64,000 nt of DNA, taken from NCBI GenBank assembly GCA_023091665.1, contig JALJCQ010000014.1, forward strand, positions 496,001 through 560,000, given 5' to 3'. The position numbers and the translations under genes are program-made. Below are positions 1 through 10,461 of the stretch, in pieces. The notes below the pieces were generated by a model, which saw only the letters and a list, made by a program, of their open reading frames with translations, was not told the origin of the DNA and did no database searches. Within the stretch, counting starts at the first letter, position 1, and the number at the start of each line of letters is the position of its first letter. This DNA comes from Pythium myriotylum. Lineage: Eukaryota > Oomycota > Peronosporomycetes > Pythiales > Pythiaceae.

Positions 1-3000
1 AGACGAAGGCCTTCGAGCCCCGGCTCGAGTTCCCACTCGAGGTTAAGGCGATTTTAATGGGCTTGCACTCGAGCGGTTGCTGGGAGTCGTCATCTGGCAT
101 GAAGTCACGCAGCCACACCGAGCCTTCTCCAATGAACCTGCACAGACAAACCCAGTGAGCGGAACTCAATCTAGACTCGACAAAAGAGGTGGCAGGTGTC
201 TTACTTGGTTGTGAAGATCAGGTGGCTCGGGCGCTTCACTCGAACAGCAAGGCGGCACTCGCGCAGCATATCAGCTGAGATAACGCACGACAAAGTAAAC
301 GACGGAGACGAGTTCTTCCAGTTTGGAGGAGACGAACTGTCCTCATGCTCGCCCGTCCTGCCAATCGCGAGCGGGGTCCTGGATTCGCCGTAGAGAAGCT
401 GCCACTTGCAGTACGTTTTGCGCCAGTTCAATTCGTTCAGACCAGTCGCGCTTTCGATGGATAACAGTAACGGAAATTTGGACGAGGACACGCTTTTCAA
501 CGATGAAGACGACGACTTCGGTGATCCCATAGTTTTCTTATGGGAGCTGGTTGGGGAGCTAGACTGGATCGATGAGCTCGTCGGAGACGAGTGACCGTTG
601 TTGTTCTTCGATGATTCCGCAGATGGTGTCGCCGCAAGTACATCACTCACAGTGAAATCGTCGCGGTCGCATGGTGTGAGCTGGTCTCCCAAGGTCATGA
701 TTTCATGGCGGCTCGCCCAGATGTAATGGCCATCCGCCGTCGCTGCGCATTCAAGATTGCACAAGTCGCAGATCGTGAGCTCGTCGAAATTCGCGTCATA
801 CATTTTGAGAATGTCGCGCAGCAACGCCATTGTGCCTCGAGGGGATAATTTTTGGGCCGATTCTCTTGAGTTGAATGGCCCAGCTTGAGAGAGATCAAGA
901 TTGTCGATGAGGTTGTGGACTGTTTGGGCTCTTGTCACTTTACCCTGAATAGCTACAACACGAAAGAGACACAATGAGAAATAGTTCCTATCAAGTCATC
1001 AACGAACAACGTACTTGGTGACGTCCAACCAATAATCTTCTGTATAATACCGAGCGAAACGACTTCGGGCACGACGTTCGAGCAAACCCACAGACCATTC
1101 TACAGCGCCACAACCGTTTGATCAGAAAATTGTAAGGAAAAAGTATGAAACAAATCGATCGTAAGTACCTGGATCCACGAGCCGTACTTGGAAAAAAACT
1201 GTGGCAGCACTTGAATCTCGATTGGAACATGGAAACACATGCCCGACAAATCACTTAGCATTTGCAGCACGATAGTCTTGGATTCTTCATTGTACTCTAG
1301 CGTCCACAGTGCCGGGTACTTGCGGTATGTATCGCCAGTGACAATAAGCTTCTGAAGTACGTCGAGACGGTTCACCGTCTGCTTGACCAACTCCCGCATG
1401 CGGAGCTGCTGCAGTTTTCCGGGATGTCGCCAGGCCTTCTCGATGAACCAGTTGAGGTCTGGAGGCAGCCATCTCATCTGACGCCGCACTTTATCCTCAT
1501 CTGTACCTACTGAGACAGCGCTATTCAGGGCGCTTGTTGCCTCCGACAGCCGTTGACGACCTCCCCTGTCGTCGAGAATATACCGCGAGACAGTTAACCC
1601 AGGGTAGCCATCGAGTACGTTCTCAAGCGTCATCACCCAGTATCGTAAGTACTGCCATCCGACTTCAGCGTTCTCTACAGCTACCTCAATGATGATGACA
1701 TCCCGATTCATATCCCCGGAAATAAGCGATACTCGCGAAGCAAAGTCTCCCTCGACAAACGACTCAATGCAGTTCGGCCAAACTGCCCGATTGAAGAGAG
1801 AGGTATAGCTCTGCACGGCAAACTGCTCGAAAATTGTTCCGGAGACTTCGGACGATAGTTCGTACTCCCAGCACATCGTGGCAATGGGTACAACACCCCT
1901 TCTCGCCATCTGCGATCGTTCCTGGAGGAGCCGCTTGGTGACCGCTGGCTTGCGCACTTTCCAGTAGCTTGGAACGATGAGGTCCGAGTCAAACGCTGCT
2001 TCCACTTCGTTTGCCGGGTACGCGAGCTGGAAATGCTGCAGCAAGAGCTTGAAAGCATGCATCAGTTCGTCGTCAAGATTTCGCCAGATTGGGAATGTCT
2101 TGAGCATTTCATGCGAGACTCGCCCTTCTTCAAAGTGCGTGATTGACATATCACCTGAAGTGTTGCAGGACTCATGGTTGAGAGCCTCTCGTACCAACCC
2201 GATAACAAGAGCAGGGTCTAGGACCACATAGTCCTTGAGTAAAGATGTTGCGTTTTCCTGCTCAAACCAAGCGACCTCGCCGAGGTGGTGGAGAGTCTGA
2301 AGAATCTCGGGGCAGTCTTCATAAGCAACGCCGTCCACACTTTGAATGAGGCGGAAAAGTGCGCGAAGAGGCACGATGCTGCTCTCAATGCGGTCACTCA
2401 AGTCGAGCTCCGCTGACTCTTGGCGGCGCTTTGCAATGAGCTCGAGTACTTGCGCATTCTGTCCCGACATATCCACATTTCTGTCGCTTGCGGCAATCTT
2501 GGTCTCGAGGGCTTGACGCGCGTTCTCGACCGAAGCTTGGTCTATGCAGCTCACTGGCACCCACTCATCGAAGGAGATCGCGTTCACTTGCTCGCGGAGC
2601 TGCTCGAAGGAGCTCGCATGGTGGGCGCTGCCACTATACGCATGGTGGACACCAAGTGGAGAGAGGCGCTTGTTGTTTCCTTGTTCGGGACCTCCACTTG
2701 CTTCAATGAGACGTAGCTGCTCCTCGACACCCTCGATGAAATCGCGCTTCCACTCGTTCAGTTGCAACCGTAGATCCGTCGAGACACGGTCGAGAGCTTC
2801 TTCACCCTCCAGCAGATCGGTCTTCGTGCCGATGACGATCACTTCCGCTCGCGGGTCTCGAGAGTAAATAAGCCGCAGCCAGTTAAAGACGTGGTCTTTC
2901 ATGAACCGCGCCTGCGCGGCCTCGCGCGCGCGCGGGTTCATCGTCGCGACGGCGTTGAGCACTTTCTCATACTCGTGGGTGTCCACACACACGAGGTAGA

Positions 3001-3304
3001 GCCCTTCTTTCGAGAAAAACACCCAGTGCGCCGCCTGGTAGACGTCTTGCCCGGCAAAGTCCCAGATCGAGAGATCGTACCGCGTCGTGCTGGTCGCGGT
3101 CTCTTCGAGCGCAAAGCCCACTTTGTGGAGCTCGATCGCGAGCGTGCGCTCGTCCTGGTCCGCGAGGATCGGCGCGAGCGCCTCGAGCGACAGCACGAGC
3201 GACGTCTTGCCCCAGCCGCTGGGCCCCACGACGCACACTTTGCGGCGGTAGGCGAGCCGCTCCGGCCCGACCGCCGGCGCCTCGAGGCGCGAACTCTCGC
3301 CCAT
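1..3304 (-). CDS. ROCO family (Roc-COR) GTPase with C2-like C-terminus, partial at left edge
   Basis: Joined exons: 3304-1169, 1099-1015, 952-205 and 137 to beyond position 1. Each junction has GT-AG ends and keeps the frame (for example a donor GTACTT after 1169 and an acceptor TAG before 952). Exon 1 encodes a Ras-like Roc domain: P-loop GPSGWGKTS near residue 28, switch motif DFAGQD near residue 82, base-recognition GTKTD near residue 159. About 400 residues that fit a COR domain follow. Exon 3 has a Ser-rich linker and then a segment resembling a C2 domain, which exon 4 continues (KFIGEGSVWLRDF). ROCO proteins are intracellular signalling GTPases that dimerise through COR. No kinase or LRR part is visible inside the window, but the gene runs off the edge. 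The start is the ATG at 3304. The gene is divergent from the importin gene at 3785. The Roc-COR call is firm; the C2 call is inference. Confidence 0.82.
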
Positions 3305-3784
3305 GATATCTTACGACAACAACCCCGCGGGCGAGTTCTCGAATGCCGCGGCTAGCGAGCCAACCAGCGGCGCGCAGCGGCACCCACTTCGCCTCGAGGC
3401 GCATCTCCCATCTCCATTATTGGACCTCCTGGCTGAGTCAAGTGCTCTCTGAGTCTGAGAATATCTCGGTTCAAAATGATATATGTATTTTTATAAAACA
3501 AAATCTAGATATTTTGCTTAAGTTCGCCTCGACGATCGAGTGCGTATCTATCAACGTCCCCCTTTCCTTTCTCGTGTGTGCCACCACGACCACGAAGGGA
3601 GCCGACCACGGACCGGACCCGAGCTTCTCGAAGCCTGCTCTTCGCCGCGCGCTCTCGCTTCAACGGCTCCGTGTGCGGCAGCGAACGAGGCTCCATCGCA
3701 CGCGCGCGCGTCTGCTCTTTCCAACGGTGTGCCGCTCGCGTCGTCGATCCATCCACAAGCCGAGATCTTGCCGGTTGACCAGCC
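3305..3784. promoter_or_regulatory. divergent intergenic promoter region
   Basis: These 480 bp separate two head-to-head genes and should hold both promoters and 5' UTRs. An A/T-rich stretch lies at about 3470-3520 within otherwise GC-rich DNA. I see no clear Inr/FPR element and no RNA gene. Confidence 0.4.
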
Positions 3785-6700
3785 ATGTCCTCGTCCGACT
3801 CGGTCGAAGCCACGGTGCTCGCGGCCTTGCAGGTGCTCTACCAGCAGCAGCTCCAGCCCGAGCAGGTGCAGGCCGCCGACGCCTACTTGCGCGGCTTCCA
3901 GGTCACGCCCGAGGCCTTCACGGTCGCTGTGTCACTGCTCGATCGCTTCTTCCAGCAGACCCGGCAGCACCCCGAACAGCTCTCGGCCGCGATCCCCGTG
4001 CTCTTCTTCGCATCGCAGACGCTGGCCAACAAGCTGCGCCGACAGCACGCGCTGCCACCGGAAGTGCAGCGCTCGTTCGCGGCGTGGTGCCAGAAAATCG
4101 TCCAGTGGCTCGCCGCCATGCCCGCGGCCACGCCCAAGATGGTGCCCACACAGCTCGTGCTCGCGCTCATGGCCTGCGTGCCGCGCGTGTCGAGCGGCGA
4201 GATCCAGGCCAGCTATCAGTCCGGACAGGTGCAGCAGGTCGTGGCGAATTCCGCGGCCAACCCGACCAGCGCGATCGGGTTCCTACTTAACTTGCTCTCG
4301 GTCGCGCGCGTGTCACCGACCATTCTCGCGGAGGTGCTCATCGTCATGGCTGAGGAGCTCAGTGATGCACAAGAGCGATCAGTGCGCGAGCGCATGACCA
4401 GAGATCTCGACGACTGGGCTGCGACAGTGCTCGACGTGCTACTGCCGCAGCTCATGCAGGACGCAGGTGCCCAGGAACTCGTGCTGCAGGCCACACGCGC
4501 GTGGATCCGGTACGCTCGAGTCAGCTCGTCCGTGGCGGCGAACAACGCACTCGTGCAGTCTCTGCTCGCGTTCTTGAGGCATGATGAGCTTTTTGACGTG
4601 GCCGTAGACCTTGCGGTCGAGCTTGTTCGGTGCTACACAGATCTCCAGCGCGATCTGCCGCTTATTCAATGGCTCATCTCGCAGCTGATGCAGCTGAGGG
4701 CCGATTTTGCTGAGGCTGCGGGTGATGAAGATACAGATAAGTGCTTCGGACTCTGTCGTATCTTTACGGAATTAGGCGAGTCGTACATGGAACTCCTGAT
4801 CGGCGACCAGCAAATGGGACAGACCATGATTGTTGATTTGTTGCTCGACTGCATGAGCTATCCAGATGCAGAGATTGCTGATGTCACGACTTCGTTTTGG
4901 TTTAGCTTCCTCGGTAAGCTCGACACCGGAGACGCGCGACGCAATTCGAAGTCGGCTCTTGCTATGCAATTTCAACGGCAAATTATCCGGCTTGCTAGTA
5001 TTTGCATGCACAACCTCCAGTTCCACGAAGATTTCCCGAAACTTCCAACTGACAAGAGACTTGATTTCAAGTCGTTCCGACAGACACTCGGAGATATTCT
5101 ACGTGATTGCTGCGATGCACTCGGAGTCGAGTCCATTTTGGCACACTGTGTCCATGGTCTCCAGACTATTTTCCAGCTACCTGAAGATCAACGGCGTTGG
5201 CAAGCGATCGAAGCCCACTTGTATTGCATTCGATCGATCGGCCGCAATGTCGAGCGTGCAGATCCTCGCTTTACTGCTCCTTCGCTCGAGACGATTTTTC
5301 GCCATCTACCTCAGTTTGCAACCCACCCTTCAATCAAGTACACGGCATGCCTCATTATCGCTCGCTATGGGCTTTGGCTACGCGACAACCCCGACTATTT
5401 GTCCCCGCTTGTCGTCTTCCTGCACTCTTGCATCGTCAATAGTGCGCAAGATGCTTCTGCAGAAGATTGGCAGGTTACCAGCGCAGCTGCGACGGCGCTA
5501 CGCTCTGTAGCAATTGATTGCTGGAGAACACTGGGGAGTGAAGTGCTGCGATTTTATTTGTACGTGGAAGAGAACGAAGCGATGGCAATTGAAGATCAGG
5601 TGCTCATATTGGAAGGTATCTGTACGGGTGTCATTAAGAGTGGTGATATCGGTGCTGCGTATGCGGTGATGGAGCAGGTCGTTGAACCAATTGTGCAACG
5701 CTTATCAGCAGTTTTTGCTGCATCAGCGAACGGACAAAAAGTGAATTCTACATCAACGATGCAAGAGATGCTTCGACTCATCTGTCTGTACGACTACCTG
5801 GTCATCGACAAACGAGACGCTCGATCGCATGAGACGGGAAAGATCCCACTTTTACTTCTCACTGAGAAGATTTGGGTGGCGTTCGACCAGATGCTCATGC
5901 TCTTTCGAGCAAGTGACGAGCTCGTTGAGCGCGTGTGTCGTTGCTACAAGCGCATGCTTCGTATCTGTGGCAAGGAGTTTAGGCCATTCCTTCCCAGCAT
6001 GGTGAAGAACCTTATCTCATTCTACCAGTCAGAACCCAAGTCATCTTACCTGTACGCTGGAAGCATGGTCCTGAAGCATTTCCATCACGATAGTGCTACA
6101 GAGATCCAAGAACTCCTTGGCCAGATGCTGCACAGCTTTGCCAACTCAACCCTCCCCTTATTCAAGAACGTTGAAACAATGCAATCCCATCCAGATATCA
6201 TCGAAGAGTTCTTCTATTTGATGGAGCGTGGTGTACGGACATTGCCACAGCTACTATTGGTAGCTCCAGGCGGAGACAACGTAGCTCCCGGTGATGAACT
6301 CTTGGCGCAGCTCCTTGTGTCTTCGGTCATTGCGTTACAAGTTTCGCACAATGATGCCAACAGAGGTACACTCAGCTTTCTCGAACAGGCTGTTGAGCGT
6401 TCAGTGCATACTGGCACGCCTGACCTCGTCGGAAGCCATCTGCAGCGCGTTGTTCGAGATGGGTTCCTGACTGGTGGAGGCAGTAATCTCATTGACAGTC
6501 TTCTCCGGGGCGTGGTATTGGGCACGGTCCCGCGTTATCGCATCGACGACGACTTGGGCTCGATCGCTGGTGTGCTTGTCCAACTCGCCAAGCTTAATGG
6601 CCCACTTTTGCAGCAGGGAGTCAAAGACTGGTTCGCACACGCCCAGAGTGTCCAAATTGTGGCGTTCTTGACCCCAGAGGAGATTCAAAGTTTCCAGGAC

Positions 6701-6805
6701 GATCTTTTCACCGCCCAGAGCGAGCGCGAGTTCCGTCGTGTAGTGCGCCATTTCGCGAGAACTTGTTCGTCTAGGACAGAAGCTAGTCTCCTGAACGCCG
6801 AATGA
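3785..6805 (+). CDS. transportin-3 / importin-13 type nuclear import receptor
   Basis: This is a single-exon ORF of 1,006 residues. The N-terminus (LAALQVLYQQQLQPEQVQAA, then an FFASQTL segment) and the C-terminus (EFRRVVRHFARTC) match the ends of the TNPO3/Mtr10 branch of importin-beta proteins. The whole protein is alpha-helical and Leu-rich, as expected for a HEAT-repeat solenoid. Human TNPO3 is a little shorter, about 920 residues. The family carries SR-rich splicing factors and other cargo into the nucleus and releases them on RanGTP binding. The start is the first ATG of the frame, in a GC-rich context. The gene ends 147 bp from the stop of the convergent GAF gene. Importin-13 or another importin-beta paralog is the main alternative. 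Confidence 0.85.
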   Translation: MSSSDSVEATVLAALQVLYQQQLQPEQVQAADAYLRGFQVTPEAFTVAVSLLDRFFQQTRQHPEQLSAAIPVLFFASQTLANKLRRQHALPPEVQRSFAAWCQKIVQWLAAMPAATPKMVPTQLVLALMACVPRVSSGEIQASYQSGQVQQVVANSAANPTSAIGFLLNLLSVARVSPTILAEVLIVMAEELSDAQERSVRERMTRDLDDWAATVLDVLLPQLMQDAGAQELVLQATRAWIRYARVSSSVAANNALVQSLLAFLRHDELFDVAVDLAVELVRCYTDLQRDLPLIQWLISQLMQLRADFAEAAGDEDTDKCFGLCRIFTELGESYMELLIGDQQMGQTMIVDLLLDCMSYPDAEIADVTTSFWFSFLGKLDTGDARRNSKSALAMQFQRQIIRLASICMHNLQFHEDFPKLPTDKRLDFKSFRQTLGDILRDCCDALGVESILAHCVHGLQTIFQLPEDQRRWQAIEAHLYCIRSIGRNVERADPRFTAPSLETIFRHLPQFATHPSIKYTACLIIARYGLWLRDNPDYLSPLVVFLHSCIVNSAQDASAEDWQVTSAAATALRSVAIDCWRTLGSEVLRFYLYVEENEAMAIEDQVLILEGICTGVIKSGDIGAAYAVMEQVVEPIVQRLSAVFAASANGQKVNSTSTMQEMLRLICLYDYLVIDKRDARSHETGKIPLLLLTEKIWVAFDQMLMLFRASDELVERVCRCYKRMLRICGKEFRPFLPSMVKNLISFYQSEPKSSYLYAGSMVLKHFHHDSATEIQELLGQMLHSFANSTLPLFKNVETMQSHPDIIEEFFYLMERGVRTLPQLLLVAPGGDNVAPGDELLAQLLVSSVIALQVSHNDANRGTLSFLEQAVERSVHTGTPDLVGSHLQRVVRDGFLTGGGSNLIDSLLRGVVLGTVPRYRIDDDLGSIAGVLVQLAKLNGPLLQQGVKDWFAHAQSVQIVAFLTPEEIQSFQDDLFTAQSEREFRRVVRHFARTCSSRTEASLLNAE

Positions 6806-6952
6806 TTGATAGAACAACAAAGAATGAATGAAGGCATCGAAACCAACAGAGCATCGTGTTTGGGCGTTGAAGGTATGTCTGGAATGAATAGTAGCGACGG
6901 TATCATGGGGATTGAATGCTATTGCACAGTGGCTGGAGTCGTGTGATCAGAA

Positions 6953-9900
6953 TTACAACGATTCGGACGGCAAGAGCGTGGACGTGGCCAAAGTCTCTTC
7001 GTCCCGTCCACGCTTGCTACTGTCACCTCCAGACTCGGGTGATGACGTATATGCTTCTGGAATGTCGATCGCATAAGACGAGTCTGTGGAAATAAGTGGT
7101 ACTGGCTCAAACACCACATCCTCTTGTTTCCGCCGTGTCTTAGATCCGCTTTCAGGTCGGCTACAGCCATGTGAACCCGAAGGCCCAGGAATCCGTTGCT
7201 CTCCCTGGCCCAAGCTCTCTATCAGCTTCTGTTCTAGGCGGGTGTTTGCCCGTACATGCTTGGCCATTGCTTCAGCCTCAGCTTCAGCCTCCTCCTGCTC
7301 TCTCAAATACTCATTCTCCAGAAGATCGAGTTGATCTGTCAAGTACGAAAGTCGTGCTTCTTGAACTTCGCGAGGACAGATCTCGTGGAGCTGGAGCGCG
7401 GTTGCGTGGTGCAACAAACTCGCAAACTCCTGACAGAAAAGGGCTATCAGCTCCATCGTAAGTTCATCTTCGACCTCCTGAGCCCGCATTCTTTCTTTCT
7501 TCGTCGCAGTTGATATCGGCCTCGAATCAAGAGACGCATGGCCTAGGGCCGCCCCGCTTCGAGCAACTTGAATCATGCCAAGCGGCGCCTCCCGCCACGG
7601 TGAGTGGATCGCAGCGAGATATAGGCCGTTCGCCCCGCCCTTAAGATCAACAGTGTCATTAAATGTTGGCTCACCCGTCGGATCAAGTATTATGCGACAA
7701 CCTGTTGCCGAGGTAGGAGGGACCTCTACCTGCGAATCTGCTGTGAAGTCAGAAAGAAGTAGTCCGCAAAGTGTTGAGTGGACGCTCGCGTATTTTCGGG
7801 TGGGGATCACTTGGACATCAGTTGAGTTGGAGGCACCAACTTCAAGCTTGGCCGCTCCGACATGCCACACCCGCATAAGGTCGCTGTCGAACACAAATAT
7901 TCGCAGTTTCGTTATGCCAACGATTTCGGCAAACTTGCGCTGTGCCGCTCGTACAAGGTGCACAATCGAGATTCCCGAGTCCTCACCATCGGTTTGAGAG
8001 TTCCGGTGCGTTACAGCCTTGGGAGCAAGCTCGCTACTCATTTGAACGATCTGTAGCACTCGGTTGTGTACACGTTGAAGGTTATCGATGAGCTTGGTCT
8101 GTGAGAGCACAATGCCTGCGTGAATGCCAAGCAGTCCACCAAGGATCTGGTCATTTTGCGTGAAAGGTTTCTGGGTAGAGGTGTTCCAGCACTGGAGCAC
8201 AGCAAATACGCTCGAGCTCGACACGTTTGCCGACGGATCCGACTGGAATGCATCAAGTTCGCGAGTCAATGGAATGCACAACACCTCTCGGGACTTGGTT
8301 CCAGTGATCGTGTCGCTCGAGCTGAAGAATCGTGGGTCATCGTATGCCTTACGAACGTTGCAAATCACGTTGTGTTTCGCGGAATGACCGAGAATTCCCT
8401 TGTCTAGAGGCAGTTCCCAGCGCACGTGACCTCGCTCAGACGAGACTCCGATCAGTTTCTTTGCGTTGTGGTTGACGTGGAAGACAGCGGCGTGGTTACA
8501 GTGTAAAAGCTCGCATACACGCTTCATCAGAACATGCATCACTCCGTGAAGATCGACCGACGCGACAATGTGGAGACAGCTGTGGAGCCATTTCTTGAGC
8601 ACAGCTGAGAGAGCGATTGCGTTCGTGATGCTGAATTGCGAATCCACTTTTTCGAGTACTTTGAGAATGTTTGGATCAATGTACGCCGCTTCTTCGCTTT
8701 GCGACTGTGGTGATATGTCTGGGGCAGACCCCGTGCGAGAAGTTGTTGTGGATGCATTCGAGGACTCAAACCGTGACACGGACAAGTTTTTGTTTATGCT
8801 CAAGTCACTGACTTGCTGGGGCTTTGGGGCCGAACTCGTGGCAACCTCTTCCTTGGATCCTGCTATATGCTGCAGAGCTTCCATTTCGGCGCGCAGTCGC
8901 TTGAGTTGCTTCTCCTGATTCCCGATGATGACTTTATCTTCAGCATGGCACGTCTCGAGTACTCGGACTTTGCGATGGAGCTCTTGATTCTCCCGTGCCA
9001 TCGTCTGAATCACGACCTGGAGCGCCGCAATGTGATTTGGCTGGTCACCACTGCTCCCTCCAACGTCGCTCATCCTGGCCAAACTGCTGTAGACAGTCGA
9101 GTACTTTTCCGAGAGTTTATCGAAAGCATTCCGCTGGTGCATATTGGCGGTCTCCAGATCACTCAACTTCTTCGTGAGCTGCGACCTTTCCCCGTGAAAC
9201 GCGTGCTGCTCTTTCGTCATCACCTCGATCTGTCTCTCCAGTGCCTGGCGCTGTTTAAGAGCCTTTACGGCCTCTTTCTCCATCCTTGATAGGCGCTGTT
9301 TTAACGACGCGATTGAGATCTCATAGTTCATCTTCTCCTCCTCCACGTCCGGGTTTCGATTGTCTTGCTGTTGGGTTGGTTCACGAAGCAAGCCGAGCGA
9401 GCTGCTACCTCCGACTGCAATCATCGAACAACCTGTTTCAGAGTCGACTCTTTTCAAAGTTCCTGTCCGAATATTGATGGGTAAAGGGATCAAGCGACTG
9501 CGCTGCATTGCGGTGAAGTGTGGGCTCGCGCCGTTTCCATTCGTTGGTTTGAGAAGCTGTCGCTTTCTGGATGACGTGAAGACTGCTGAGCTCCACGAGT
9601 TGTGTAGAGGCAGCTCCGGGGACGAACCACACCGGTTAAGAATTGAGAGTACGCGTGGTTTGCTCGCCACCTGCCAATCGCGTCTGCTCTCGTCTTCTTC
9701 GTCCACGAGAAGATCATCCTCTGTCTCCTCGTGGAGAATCCTCGACGGATCCTCAATCCGTTTACGGGGGCGACGAGATCCTGGGGATCCCGAGTCGAGG
9801 GAGTTGTTTTGCTGTAGCGACTGCCGTGACGCGAGGCCATAACGTTGCTTGTCGAGTTCTCTACGCGCTGCTACTACTGGTGACCCTGTCGATCCCTCTT

Positions 9901-10129
9901 CAAGTGCAGTGATAGGTACTGGCGGCCGAGCGACTGTCGGTTCTTGAATGATAAAGAACGAAGGCGTTGTGGGTTCACTCCGACGAATCGTCGGCGAGCC
10001 ACTGCGGTTCTTGGGACTCGAAGGCGACATCATCATGGCACCCGCAGTCTGAGGTCCTGGCATCTTCGAGCTAATTTTGAGCTCTCTTTTTAGTGTGTTA
10101 ATAGCTTGTGCCGATCCAATCCGCCACAT
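6953..10129 (-). CDS. coiled-coil protein with GAF domain(s)
   Basis: The ORF has about 1,059 codons. The first 270 residues are Ser/Pro/Arg-rich and low in order. Residues ~270-420 form a charged coiled coil. A GAF-type sensor domain follows: a long helix, a core containing LLHCNHAAVFHVNH, and a segment beginning LPLDKGILGHSAKHNVICNV. A second, weaker GAF-like region follows, then a Glu/Ala-rich helical tail. GAF domains bind small ligands or mediate dimers; no kinase, cyclase or phosphodiesterase domain is fused, so the output is unknown. The first ATG of the frame is at 10129. The ATG at 10063 (MPGPQTAG) is also plausible because AATTAG just before it could be the acceptor of a 5' UTR intron. 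It is convergent with the importin gene. Confidence 0.7.
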   Translation of the reverse strand: MWRIGSAQAINTLKRELKISSKMPGPQTAGAMMMSPSSPKNRSGSPTIRRSEPTTPSFFIIQEPTVARPPVPITALEEGSTGSPVVAARRELDKQRYGLASRQSLQQNNSLDSGSPGSRRPRKRIEDPSRILHEETEDDLLVDEEDESRRDWQVASKPRVLSILNRCGSSPELPLHNSWSSAVFTSSRKRQLLKPTNGNGASPHFTAMQRSRLIPLPINIRTGTLKRVDSETGCSMIAVGGSSSLGLLREPTQQQDNRNPDVEEEKMNYEISIASLKQRLSRMEKEAVKALKQRQALERQIEVMTKEQHAFHGERSQLTKKLSDLETANMHQRNAFDKLSEKYSTVYSSLARMSDVGGSSGDQPNHIAALQVVIQTMARENQELHRKVRVLETCHAEDKVIIGNQEKQLKRLRAEMEALQHIAGSKEEVATSSAPKPQQVSDLSINKNLSVSRFESSNASTTTSRTGSAPDISPQSQSEEAAYIDPNILKVLEKVDSQFSITNAIALSAVLKKWLHSCLHIVASVDLHGVMHVLMKRVCELLHCNHAAVFHVNHNAKKLIGVSSERGHVRWELPLDKGILGHSAKHNVICNVRKAYDDPRFFSSSDTITGTKSREVLCIPLTRELDAFQSDPSANVSSSSVFAVLQCWNTSTQKPFTQNDQILGGLLGIHAGIVLSQTKLIDNLQRVHNRVLQIVQMSSELAPKAVTHRNSQTDGEDSGISIVHLVRAAQRKFAEIVGITKLRIFVFDSDLMRVWHVGAAKLEVGASNSTDVQVIPTRKYASVHSTLCGLLLSDFTADSQVEVPPTSATGCRIILDPTGEPTFNDTVDLKGGANGLYLAAIHSPWREAPLGMIQVARSGAALGHASLDSRPISTATKKERMRAQEVEDELTMELIALFCQEFASLLHHATALQLHEICPREVQEARLSYLTDQLDLLENEYLREQEEAEAEAEAMAKHVRANTRLEQKLIESLGQGEQRIPGPSGSHGCSRPESGSKTRRKQEDVVFEPVPLISTDSSYAIDIPEAYTSSPESGGDSSKRGRDEETLATSTLLPSESL

Positions 10130-10461
10130 TCCGAACAGACATGTCAGCAACAATTTATGGCTCCGAGTTCATCTCATCGTCATCTTCATATACCCTCCAG
10201 CCGGCTCTTCAGTTAGCGCGATTTTTCCGGAACGCTAGCGGGAGACTTTTGGGATATCGTTATCTTGCTCGCATACAAGACGATATTCGTGTAACAATCA
10301 GTTGAGGTGGGAAAGTACTTCGGGTACCAAGTGAAGAACGAACTGGTCGCCAGGATTATGGGATATAAGGCGTTTCATGCGGAAGGATCAAGCCATCGTG
10401 TGGGCAGTATAAACCTCTCCCAGGTCAGTCATCTCCCCTGGAATACTATATTTTTTTCTGT
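10130..10461. other. intergenic region between two minus-strand genes
   Basis: About 330 bp with no gene that I can support. It should contain the promoter of the GAF gene and the 3' end of the next ankyrin gene. Confidence 0.4.

Noticed and set aside
2891..3355. Plus-strand ORF opposite the ROCO gene.
   Set aside because: An Arg-rich shadow in GC-rich coding DNA. The minus strand carries P-loop and switch motifs and good splice sites.
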